From: a virus
IMG/VR virus record: IMGVR_UViG_3300027906_000170
Coordinates: 1-22,363 of that record
Reading direction: 5' to 3' (one strand)
Length of the DNA stretch: 22,363 nt
Shown piece by piece: positions 12,147 to 19,513 of the stretch (its first letter is position 1; the number at the start of each line of letters is the position of its first letter). The translations under genes were made by a program, and so were the position numbers. The notes under the pieces were generated by a model that was given only the letters and a program-made list of their open reading frames with translations, searched no databases and was not told the DNA's origin.

Positions 12147-12761
12147 ATGGCTACAAACTTTCCGGGGTCTTTAGATACCTCTACTCAACAACCTGCTCCG
12201 TCTTCGACGACGGACATGGACGCAACAGGTTACGAACATGATGTGGTTCATGCGAACCATTCTGGTGCGATTATTGCTATAGAAACGAAGTTGGGTTCTA
12301 CTGATAGTAACGCGACTACTGGTGCTGTGTTGATTGGTACAGGTTCGGGTACTTCAGCTTGGGACACTACTCCTGCTCTTGGTGGGGATTTGACTATGGG
12401 TGATAATCAGATCATTACTGCGAAAATGAAAGATTACTCGGAAACGGTTAATGTTATTGGTGGTACTGGTGGAGGCACTCAGGATATTGATTTGACGTTA
12501 GGTAATGTTATTACTGCTACGGTTGACACTTCGGCTAACACGTTTACGTTTTCTAACCCGTCGGCTTCTGGTAGCGCTTGTTCGTTTACTTTGATTTTGA
12601 CTAATGGAGGTTCGCAAACGGTGAACTGGCCGGGTACTGTCGATTGGGCTGGGGGTTCCGCTCCTACGCTCACCACTACGGGTGTTGATGTTTTAACATT
12701 TACTACAGTGGACGCTGGTACTATCTGGTACGGTTTCCCCGCTGGTTTGGCGATGGCGTAA
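12147..12761 (+). CDS. Tail fibre-like protein, 204 residues
   Basis: The N-terminus, MATNFPGSLDTSTQQPAPSS, and the HDVVHANHSGAIIAIETKLG segment match a common phage fibre N-terminal module (FP-SLD ... HA-H-NA-AI-AIE-KLG), thought to anchor the fibre. The rest is Thr/Gly/Ser-rich with repeated beta-strands (TQDIDLTLGNVITATVDTS, SFTLILTNGGSQTVNWPG) typical of fibre shafts or tips. Only 4 bases separate it from the previous stop, and its own stop overlaps the next ATG as TAATG. Likely a virion surface protein. Confidence 0.7.
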   Translation: MATNFPGSLDTSTQQPAPSSTTDMDATGYEHDVVHANHSGAIIAIETKLGSTDSNATTGAVLIGTGSGTSAWDTTPALGGDLTMGDNQIITAKMKDYSETVNVIGGTGGGTQDIDLTLGNVITATVDTSANTFTFSNPSASGSACSFTLILTNGGSQTVNWPGTVDWAGGSAPTLTTTGVDVLTFTTVDAGTIWYGFPAGLAMA

Positions 12762-13933
12762 TGCCTTTAGGTGCTTCCCGTGCGGGGATGTTGGGTGCGG
12801 CTGGTTCAGCCGGTGGTGGTTTTTTAGCTTGGGGTGGTCAGGTTAGGGATTTTGTTTCTACAACACCTTCTGTGTCGGGGCCTATGCGCGCTCACGTTTT
12901 TTACGGTAACGGAAAGTTTCGTGTTGTTGAGGGTGAGAAAGCGATGCATTATTGCATAGTTGCTGGCGGCGGTTCAACTGCTAATAAGGGGCCACATAAT
13001 TCTGGTAGTGGTGGAGGAGGGGGCGGTGGTTGCCGTACGAGTTGGCATGGCTCTTCGACAGCGTTGCCTACCATACCTGTGTCTACCACTGGTGGGCCTT
13101 CTTCAGATGGTGTGTACCCGATTGTTGTAGGGGCAGGAGGAGCGATGGCTAAACATTCTCCTGCTTCTTGGAATTGGGCTTCAGGTAACTGGTATGAGTT
13201 CGGTGTTGGGAACGCCGCGAGTCAACAGTATTCTGGCAGTCATCCGGGTACTGATCCGAATGGTATTCCAACTTGGACTAACAGTACAGGCAACTCTACG
13301 TCTGGTGGGCCGGGATGGAATACTATAAGTAACGGTACGCCTAGTGCCGCTTTAGGTTTAGTCGCTACAGGTGGAGGAACGGGACAATTTTCTTTGGGTG
13401 GCAAACCGGGAGGTTCAGGCGGCGGCGGTTACGCGTCAAGCGGTGACACTTTTGGTGGAGCTTTCGGAACGTCAGGTGATTCCAATGGTTACGCTTGGAG
13501 TCCGCAACAAGGACATCAAGGTGGTAACGGTAAGGGGCCTGTATCTAGTGGTTGGTGGGGTACTTTTTATCACGGTGTAGGTGGTGGCGGGGGTTACGGT
13601 GCGGCTGGTACATCAGCTAATTACGGTGGTGGTACTGGTGGGGGAGGTGTAGTTTTTCCTTTTGTAAGTGCTAATGCTTTGTACGCCGGTGGTGGCGGTG
13701 GAGGGTCGGGACATAATGCTGGCAGTCCGGGAGGTGCGGCAGGGGCAGGGCAGGGTGGTGGCGCTCCGGGTTTACCAAGCGGTGCGCCTTATAATGGAAT
13801 GAATTCTACTCGTGGTGCGGCTGGTTCTGGTGGTGGCGCTGGTGGCGGTTGGAATGGAAACAGTTCAGCTAATTATAACCTGCCAGCGGCAGGCGGTTCA
13901 GGTATAGTCGTAATAGCTTACTTAAAGGATTAA
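12761..13933 (+). CDS. Glycine-rich tail fibre tip / adhesin-like protein
   Basis: A 390-residue protein. After a short N-terminus it has a strand-rich block (MRAHVFYGNGKFRVVEGEKAM) and the motif HYCIVAGGGS, which resembles the Y-x-V-V-AGGG start of the glycine-rich domain in many phage fibres. Residues 80-390 consist largely of Gly-rich stretches with Gly/Ser/Ala runs interrupted by Asn, Tyr and Trp patches, ending GGSGIVVIAYLKD, the family's usual closing strand. Such domains can form polyglycine-II-like receptor-binding tips, as in T4-type gp38 adhesins. The low-complexity coding sequence is prone to recombination. It is joined to both neighbours by overlaps or tiny gaps. Confidence 0.78.
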   Translation: MPLGASRAGMLGAAGSAGGGFLAWGGQVRDFVSTTPSVSGPMRAHVFYGNGKFRVVEGEKAMHYCIVAGGGSTANKGPHNSGSGGGGGGGCRTSWHGSSTALPTIPVSTTGGPSSDGVYPIVVGAGGAMAKHSPASWNWASGNWYEFGVGNAASQQYSGSHPGTDPNGIPTWTNSTGNSTSGGPGWNTISNGTPSAALGLVATGGGTGQFSLGGKPGGSGGGGYASSGDTFGGAFGTSGDSNGYAWSPQQGHQGGNGKGPVSSGWWGTFYHGVGGGGGYGAAGTSANYGGGTGGGGVVFPFVSANALYAGGGGGGSGHNAGSPGGAAGAGQGGGAPGLPSGAPYNGMNSTRGAAGSGGGAGGGWNGNSSANYNLPAAGGSGIVVIAYLKD

Positions 13934-13935
13934 TT

Positions 13936-14661
13936 GTGGCCGCACCTACATGGATGACTTCATCTGCTATAACTCCTCCTGATCCGTGGGTTCATTTGCA
14001 AACAACTACTGTTAGTGGGACTACTACAGCTAATGTTGTTTTTCAGACAACAGATTCAAATGATGTCAACAACTGGGAGTATTACGAACATCTTGTTCTC
14101 GTTTCGATAGTTCATTCGCAAACTTCAGTAAACCCAACTTGGCTTCGGGTTACGTTAAATAATGATACTGGTACTGTGAGTAGCGGAACGTACCCAACAG
14201 GAACGATGATTGACAGGAATTACATACATTACCATTCAGGTAATAGCAACGGTTCGGCTACTGCCGTTGGGAACTCTAGTAGTACACAATACGAATATGG
14301 GACTATAGGTGGCACAGATGGCGCTGGTAGGGATGGCGCTAGTGGTATTCATTGGGGTGGATGGGTTTCATATTTTATGAATGTTAATTCAAGTGCAACT
14401 AAACAAATATTTAATTATGGAGGAAAATTTGACAGTGTTGAAGCTGGACCGTTTATAGGGTCAACATGGTGGGGTGGTTTAGTAAACCATACTGGTTATC
14501 AAGGGACTAATACGGATAGTGCGAGAACGGTTCAAGCTAATGGACCTATTACAGAAATAGATTTACATGTTGTAGACAACTCTGGATCGGCTGTAGCCTC
14601 TCAAGTTTTTAGAGCAGGTTCCGCTTTTTATTTATACGGCTTACATTGGGATATGACGTAA
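13936..14661 (+). CDS. Tail fibre-like protein, 241 residues
   Basis: A GTG start preceded by AAAGGA with a 6-base spacer. The protein is beta-rich and Thr/Ser/Gly/Asn-rich. It contains NWEYYEHLVLVSIVHSQTSVNPTWLRVTLNNDTG and ends FYLYGLHWDMT. The (Y/H)-HL-x-x-x-(G/S) strand motif and the L-Y-G-L ending are shared with the next two genes, so the three look like members of one small structural family. Likely a fibre or baseplate decoration. Confidence 0.62.
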   Translation: MAAPTWMTSSAITPPDPWVHLQTTTVSGTTTANVVFQTTDSNDVNNWEYYEHLVLVSIVHSQTSVNPTWLRVTLNNDTGTVSSGTYPTGTMIDRNYIHYHSGNSNGSATAVGNSSSTQYEYGTIGGTDGAGRDGASGIHWGGWVSYFMNVNSSATKQIFNYGGKFDSVEAGPFIGSTWWGGLVNHTGYQGTNTDSARTVQANGPITEIDLHVVDNSGSAVASQVFRAGSAFYLYGLHWDMT

Positions 14662-15278
14662 TGGCTGGCGTAGAAATAATCGACTCGTATCATGCACACA
14701 ATGGTGCAATCTCTAGCATAACTTTTACAAGCATTCCGCAGTCGTATAAACATTTATGGTTTATTGGAAAAATATCTAGCGATGGTGCTTATCACACTGC
14801 TGATGTCACTAAGTTCCAACTAAAATTTAAGTCTTCTTCTACAGGCGCAGGAGGCGACGGAGATTCTTGGGGTCAGGAATCACGCTGGTCGTCAGACGAT
14901 AACAGAAACGCTGTATCTGGTTCTTCTAACTGGAAGAAACATAACGGAATGTGGGATCATCATGCATCGCATCTTGTTTCGAGGCAAAGTTGCGCTCCTG
15001 TTGATGCTTGCGCTTTTGAATGTTTTATACCTAATTACAGTAAAAACAGTAGCGGTAAACCATCTAAAGGTGTTCTTTGGAAACAATCAGGGTTAGTTAT
15101 GGCTGACGGTGGTGAAAATAATCATTCGATTGCAAGAAATGTTTGGAAGCAAGGCGTATATGAGATACAGGGGCCTGACACTACAAGTGTTTCTACGGCT
15201 ATAACAGAAGTACAATTTTTAGCTACGAATGGTTATATGGGGTGGGAAACAAGTATTATAATGTATGGGATGACATAA
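14661..15278 (+). CDS. Tail fibre-like protein, 205 residues, related to its neighbours
   Basis: The start is the ATG that overlaps the previous TAA (TAATG). The protein has SSITFTSIPQSYKHLWFIGKI near the N-terminus, KFQLKFKSSS in the middle and ends ETSIIMYGMT. The I-x-F-x-S-I-x-Q-S-Y-x-HL core is repeated in the next gene (IEFASISQSYAHLLVVGLL), which shows common ancestry. Many aquatic phages carry series of such paralogous small fibre proteins. Function: probable virion surface component. Confidence 0.65.
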   Translation: MAGVEIIDSYHAHNGAISSITFTSIPQSYKHLWFIGKISSDGAYHTADVTKFQLKFKSSSTGAGGDGDSWGQESRWSSDDNRNAVSGSSNWKKHNGMWDHHASHLVSRQSCAPVDACAFECFIPNYSKNSSGKPSKGVLWKQSGLVMADGGENNHSIARNVWKQGVYEIQGPDTTSVSTAITEVQFLATNGYMGWETSIIMYGMT

Positions 15279-15847
15279 TGGGTTGGACTAAATTAGCTGA
15301 GAACGAAGTAACCTCTAGTGGCGTTTCAGAAATTGAATTTGCTAGTATTTCGCAATCATACGCACATCTGCTGGTAGTTGGGTTGTTGCAATGCACTGGT
15401 AGAAGTAGCACACAGCATCAGTTTGATACTGGCAGAATAACTTTCAATGACGACACTTCAGGGAATTACGGGTACTCAATGATAGGTCAACCTACAGACG
15501 CAGGTTTTAACTGGACTAGCGGTTCAGATTATCAAAATTATATTGAATGCCATTGGCAGTATGAACAACCTGATAACTGTACAAGTGCTTCAGCTTTTTA
15601 TCCGTTTACAATGTGGATATTGGGTTATACAAAAACTGGAACGAATATGACTAAAACTGTTTATATCGAATCAGGAAGCCAATCAAAAGAACATACGAGT
15701 GGTAGCCAATATGGTGGTATACGTAATTATGCTGGCGCATATTACGGGAACCCGTCAGGTGTCGCAATTAGCAGTATACAAATGTCTCCTGTAACCGCTA
15801 ATTTTGGTGTAAACTCGTATGTGTCGTTATATGGATTGGATGGCTAA
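15278..15847 (+). CDS. Tail fibre-like protein, 189 residues, related to its neighbours
   Basis: It begins MGWTKLAENEVTSSGVSEIEFASISQSYAHLLVVG at the TAATG overlap with the previous gene. The N-terminal strand pattern and C-terminal SYVSLYGLDG match the two upstream proteins, while the middle (YGYSMIGQPTDAGFNWTSG and following) is divergent. This fits a conserved scaffold with a variable surface. It leads into the tail-assembly-chaperone-like gene, again by TAATG. Confidence 0.65.
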   Translation: MGWTKLAENEVTSSGVSEIEFASISQSYAHLLVVGLLQCTGRSSTQHQFDTGRITFNDDTSGNYGYSMIGQPTDAGFNWTSGSDYQNYIECHWQYEQPDNCTSASAFYPFTMWILGYTKTGTNMTKTVYIESGSQSKEHTSGSQYGGIRNYAGAYYGNPSGVAISSIQMSPVTANFGVNSYVSLYGLDG

Positions 15848-16326
15848 TGGCAATTAAAATAGTAAACGGAGTTGAGTATCCTCTTACTGAGGAAGAAGAA
15901 GCCGCTAGAATCGAAGTGTCAGACGCTTGGGATCTGAGAATTGATGACACGCGAATGAACCGCGATCATATTTTGAAAGTAACAGACATAGTGTTACTTG
16001 AAGATTTTCCTTTGTCTGCTGGCACTAAAGCAGAATGGTTGGCGTACAGGCAAGAGTTAAGAGATTGCTTAGAATCATTTGAGAAAGTTTCCACGTTTGA
16101 GTTTCCTAAGTCACCTATTATTAAAAAAGCTGGCGAAGACGCATATAACGCTAAAAAAGCCAGCGGACCTTCTGATGCAGAAAAAGAGGAAAAAGGTGGG
16201 CAAGAAGCTTGGGATGCGCTCACTGATGAAGAAAAAGAATCTGAAACAGAAAGACTCGCATTGCATGAAAAACAAAGTGCTGAAACTGTAGCTGGTTATC
16301 CGGGTGCTGGCATAAACCCTGTGTAG
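15847..16326 (+). CDS. Phage tail assembly chaperone-like protein, 159 residues
   Basis: Residues 31-73 (RIDDTRMNRDHILKVTDIVLLEDFPLSAGTKAE..., ending YRQELRD) follow the pattern of the tail assembly chaperone family that sits next to fibre genes: an Arg-rich start, the tDw/tDi element, a Pro-containing loop, then W-x-x-YRQ-x-LRD (W64, 67-73). The C-terminal half is a highly charged helix. This family helps fold or attach tail fibres. Its place directly after three fibre genes and before the enzyme cassette supports the role. The match is from memory of the motif, so it is moderately certain. Confidence 0.68.
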   Translation: MAIKIVNGVEYPLTEEEEAARIEVSDAWDLRIDDTRMNRDHILKVTDIVLLEDFPLSAGTKAEWLAYRQELRDCLESFEKVSTFEFPKSPIIKKAGEDAYNAKKASGPSDAEKEEKGGQEAWDALTDEEKESETERLALHEKQSAETVAGYPGAGINPV

Positions 16327-16862
16327 TGGTTGAAAATCTTAAAAACCCTTTTACAGATAATTACTTTGGACTTAAAGAACAAGTTTTAAGTAATCATTTC
16401 CCTTGGTTGTTTTATGACGAAACTATTAAGGACACGCCTAATAAGTCGAAAGATTCATGGTTTTTTTCGCATACAATAATCAGCAGACCATTAGATTATT
16501 CGCTTATTCCAACTGTTAGTTCCACATATTTTGATCTAACTCATCAAGTTTTAAAAGAAATATTTGAAGTTAATGAAATAGATGTTAGATGTATTTATAG
16601 GGCTAACTTTAATTTAGTTCATCCTCAAACTGTTAAAAAAACTCCTATGCATGTGGATCATTACGATCTTCCCCATAAAGTATTATTAGTTTATTTAACC
16701 AGTTTTGTTGGTGGGCGTACTATTGTAGAGATTGAAGGTAAGGAACATTTCACAGAACCTAAAGAAGACAGGATTGTTACTTTTGATGGCTCGTACTTAC
16801 ATGCCGCTGAAACACCGGAAGATGGCACGAGGGTAGTTTTAAATTGCACGTATCATGGTTAG
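16326..16862 (+). CDS. Fe(II)/2-oxoglutarate-dependent oxygenase 1
   Basis: A 178-residue protein with a GTG start overlapping the previous TAG (TAGTG). The double-stranded beta-helix motif is visible: H109 and D111 (MHVDHYD, an HxD iron pair), GGRT near 129-132, distal H159 (SYLHAAETPEDGT) and R169, which would bind 2-oxoglutarate. The fold and length fit small phage/prolyl-hydroxylase-like oxygenases. Its substrate is unknown. It is co-transcribed with a second oxygenase and a halogenase, so the three may act on one molecule or structure. Confidence 0.82.
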   Translation: MVENLKNPFTDNYFGLKEQVLSNHFPWLFYDETIKDTPNKSKDSWFFSHTIISRPLDYSLIPTVSSTYFDLTHQVLKEIFEVNEIDVRCIYRANFNLVHPQTVKKTPMHVDHYDLPHKVLLVYLTSFVGGRTIVEIEGKEHFTEPKEDRIVTFDGSYLHAAETPEDGTRVVLNCTYHG

Positions 16863-17407
16863 ACCCTTTCATATCGCAATATCAGATAGAAGATCCATCT
16901 GTTTGTAAAACAATTATTGAAGGAAGCGAACTTTCTAAACGCTGGTCTAAATCACAAACAGTGTCAGGGGTTGATACTTATTCAAGAGATTCGGATTCTT
17001 TAAATTTTTTAGCTGAAGCTCCACCTGTTGAACATGAACCCGTTCTCAAATTTATGCAGGAATGCGTGGATCATTACTGTGAGAGTATTCCTGCCGCTGG
17101 GCAAGTTCCAACATTCGGTCTTAGAGAAGGATACGCATTGTTACGATACCAGCCGGATCAGGCGTATCATGCGTTTCACTCTGATGCAGGGTGGCCTAAT
17201 CTTATATATAGGCATTTCACATTATGCATGTTTATGAATACTGTCCAAGATGGTGAGATGGAATTTAAACATCAGAAACTTAAAGTTAAACCTGTAGCTG
17301 GTAGGGCTATTATTTTCCCTGCTTTTTGGGGGTACACTCATAGAGGGTTACCGTCACCTGACACACGGTATTTATTGAATGCTTTCTACGGATTTTTAGA
17401 AGAATGA
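16844..17407 (+). CDS. Fe(II)/2-oxoglutarate-dependent oxygenase 2
   Basis: A 187-residue protein. The likely start is TTG at 16844, overlapping the first oxygenase by 19 bases, with GAGGG upstream; the next in-frame ATG would remove the N-terminal 70 residues. Catalytic residues are H112 and D114 (FHSDAGW), distal H166 (GYTHRG) and R175. The YHAFHSD and FMNTVQDGEMEF layout resembles prolyl 4-hydroxylase-like PKHD enzymes. It is clearly distinct in sequence from oxygenase 1, so this is not a recent duplication. The substrate is unknown. Confidence 0.82.
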   Translation: MHVSWLDPFISQYQIEDPSVCKTIIEGSELSKRWSKSQTVSGVDTYSRDSDSLNFLAEAPPVEHEPVLKFMQECVDHYCESIPAAGQVPTFGLREGYALLRYQPDQAYHAFHSDAGWPNLIYRHFTLCMFMNTVQDGEMEFKHQKLKVKPVAGRAIIFPAFWGYTHRGLPSPDTRYLLNAFYGFLEE

Positions 17408-18534
17408 AGTTAACAGTAGTTGGTCGAGGAATGGCAGGGTTACTGTCTGCGGCACATTTTCAGAGATGGTCTGATTATGAGATAGAAGTTATAGGTGATC
17501 CTGAAATCCCACCTGTTACTGTAGGGGAAGGTTCGCTTCTTTCTTTCCCTGAGATACTTCAAGTTAATTTAGGGTTTGGTCTTAAAGACATGTTTGAAGT
17601 TGGGGCGACACAAAAACACGGCATCTATTATGAAGGATGGGGAAAAGAAAATTTTCTGCATCCATTTAAATTAGGTGCGTATGCGTTGCATTTTGATTCA
17701 TCAAAAATGCGCAACTGGATTGAAACAAGATTAACTAATGTTACTTTCACAGAAGATCATATTGATAACATAGAAACTGTAGACGGTGATTATGTTATGG
17801 ATTGTCGGGGGTGGGGATGGGAAAACGAAAATCTTAGGATACCGTTAGAAGCACCTATTAATTCTGCTGTGATAGTTGACAGAGAACACACATTAGATAC
17901 AACAACTTTAGCTAAAGCTATGAAAAATGGTTGGATGTTTGGGATTCCTTTACAGCACAGAATGTCATACGGGTATGTATATAACGATAAGTTCGCTACT
18001 GAAGAAGAAATCTTGGAAGAGATGCTTGAAGTAGTAGGCGAAGGATCTCCGCATAGGTCAATGTGGATTCCTAGTTATTACACAGGTAAACAAGACGGGG
18101 AAAGGATTATACGAAACGGTAACGCTTCTCATTTGTTTGAACCACTTGAAGCAACATCGCTTGGGTGTGTTGACAGAATAAATAAGTTAGCTTACGAGCA
18201 TTGGCATAATCCTGAAGATCAAATATTATTTGGAATTTATTATTCTGAAATGCTAGTCGATGTCGAAGCGTTAATTAACATGCACTATTTAAACGGGTCA
18301 GTGCATAAAACAGATTTTTGGAAATACGCAAGTGAAATAGCTGAAGAAACAATGGCTAATTTACCTCTAAACAGATTAAGAACAATCCGATCTGTTTTAA
18401 AAGAAGAAGATTTACACCCTAGTGTAGAAGCATTATTTGGTTGGCCAGTGCATTCTGTGAAAATCAATTTTGATTCTATAGGTGTGACAATAGAAGATGT
18501 GGAAAGATGGATGGAGAAAACTCCCAATAGATGA
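17404..18534 (+). CDS. Flavin-dependent (tryptophan-type) halogenase
   Basis: A 376-residue enzyme, shorter than bacterial tryptophan halogenases of about 500-540. The FAD-binding GRGMAG lies at 7-12. TVGEGSLLSFPE (39-50) corresponds to the G-x-GEA-T/S region of the family. K71 (TQKHGIYYEGW) is the likely equivalent of the catalytic lysine that carries hypohalous acid or chloramine. WMFGIPLQHR (177-186) corresponds to the WxWxIP signature with the second Trp replaced by Phe, followed by GYVYNDKF. FEPLEATS (245-252) is the third diagnostic block. The known phage halogenase VirX1 of a cyanophage shows that such enzymes can be active on varied substrates. ATGA overlap with oxygenase 2 implies coupled translation. 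No flavin reductase is nearby, so the host would supply FADH2. Confidence 0.88.
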   Translation: MKLTVVGRGMAGLLSAAHFQRWSDYEIEVIGDPEIPPVTVGEGSLLSFPEILQVNLGFGLKDMFEVGATQKHGIYYEGWGKENFLHPFKLGAYALHFDSSKMRNWIETRLTNVTFTEDHIDNIETVDGDYVMDCRGWGWENENLRIPLEAPINSAVIVDREHTLDTTTLAKAMKNGWMFGIPLQHRMSYGYVYNDKFATEEEILEEMLEVVGEGSPHRSMWIPSYYTGKQDGERIIRNGNASHLFEPLEATSLGCVDRINKLAYEHWHNPEDQILFGIYYSEMLVDVEALINMHYLNGSVHKTDFWKYASEIAEETMANLPLNRLRTIRSVLKEEDLHPSVEALFGWPVHSVKINFDSIGVTIEDVERWMEKTPNR

Positions 18535-18547
18535 TATTTTTTAAGGC

Positions 18548-19198
18548 ATGACTATATACAGAGCCGCAGGTGTAGACTATCGTGTCACAACCCTCAACTA
18601 TGATGGAGGGACTCAACCTACTCTTACTGCTTCTCTTTCCAGTTCAGCTTCTATAACAGCAGAAATAGTAGAGGAAGCATCAATAGCTTCAGCTATATCT
18701 AGCGCCGCTTCAGTAGCGGCAGAGATTACTGCTACTACAGGTATAGCGGCGGCGATTTCTTCTTCAGCTTCGATAACAGCCGTTATCGTAGAAGAAGCTT
18801 CTATCGCTTCAGCGATTTCAAGTTCTGCTTCTGTAAGCACAGCTTTGAATATGACTAATTTTATTACTTCTTCTTTGTCTTCAACAACGTCGAAGGTTAC
18901 AGTCATTATCGAAGAGGCTTCTATAGCGTCTGCTCTTACTACAACTTCGACTGTTTCAGCGGACATTGTTAGAGAGCGGCCTATAGAAGTTAATCTTTCT
19001 GGGAGTGGTTCAATAGAGGGAGCGTTAACACATGCTCACTTGATTAGTGCTGGCCCATTTGGTGGGGTAGCGTCACTTGCTTGTGTTATTGGCGCGGATA
19101 GACCGAATCCTCATGTAACTTTGGCAATTTCTTTGCCAACGAATGTTACTCTTGTATCATCGTTAGTAGATGACGTTTCGATTACAGTAGGTGTTTAA
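18548..19198 (+). CDS. Repeat protein with 20-residue units, probable fibre or capsid decoration
   Basis: A 216-residue protein. Residues 27-142 are six imperfect units, the later five exactly 20 residues long, with the pattern ASIASAISSSASVSAEIVEE. Odd and even units alternate in their last four residues. The Ile/Val and Ser/Ala periodicity suggests a stacked beta structure or solenoid. The remaining C-terminal part is non-repetitive and beta-rich. It lies between the halogenase and the small Ig-like protein, just ahead of terminase. A virion decoration role is inferred from context. Confidence 0.65.
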   Translation: MTIYRAAGVDYRVTTLNYDGGTQPTLTASLSSSASITAEIVEEASIASAISSAASVAAEITATTGIAAAISSSASITAVIVEEASIASAISSSASVSTALNMTNFITSSLSSTTSKVTVIIEEASIASALTTTSTVSADIVRERPIEVNLSGSGSIEGALTHAHLISAGPFGGVASLACVIGADRPNPHVTLAISLPTNVTLVSSLVDDVSITVGV

Positions 19199-19500
19199 TG
19201 GCAACATACGATAAAAATGACCAAGTGCGCGTAACTGCCACGTTTACAACTGGTGGTAGTGCTGACGATCCAACAGATAATGAAGATGATGTGACTATCA
19301 CTTGGAATAAACCTGATGGGACTAACACTTCTTACACGGGGTCAGGTGGTATGACACGATCTGGTGCAGGTGTGTATTATAAAGATTTCACATTAGATCA
19401 GATAGGGGTTCACACAATAAGGTTTGTTGGTAGTGAAGGTATCATTGCCGCCGAAACTGTTGAGTTAGAGGTAACGAAGTCAATCTTCGATCACGCTTAA
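19198..19500 (+). CDS. Small Ig-like virion protein, 100 residues
   Basis: It begins MATYDKNDQVRVTATFTTGG and continues through VTITWNKPDGTNTSYTG, GAGVYYKDFTLDQIGVHTIRFVGSEG and TVELEV, a seven-stranded immunoglobulin-like pattern. Short proteins with this MATYDKGD-x-VRVT opening are common next to head or connector genes in phages. The start overlaps the previous TAA. It probably decorates the virion or links head and tail, but the exact site is not known. Confidence 0.7.
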   Translation: MATYDKNDQVRVTATFTTGGSADDPTDNEDDVTITWNKPDGTNTSYTGSGGMTRSGAGVYYKDFTLDQIGVHTIRFVGSEGIIAAETVELEVTKSIFDHA

Positions 19501-19513
19501 CCCAAGAGGGACC

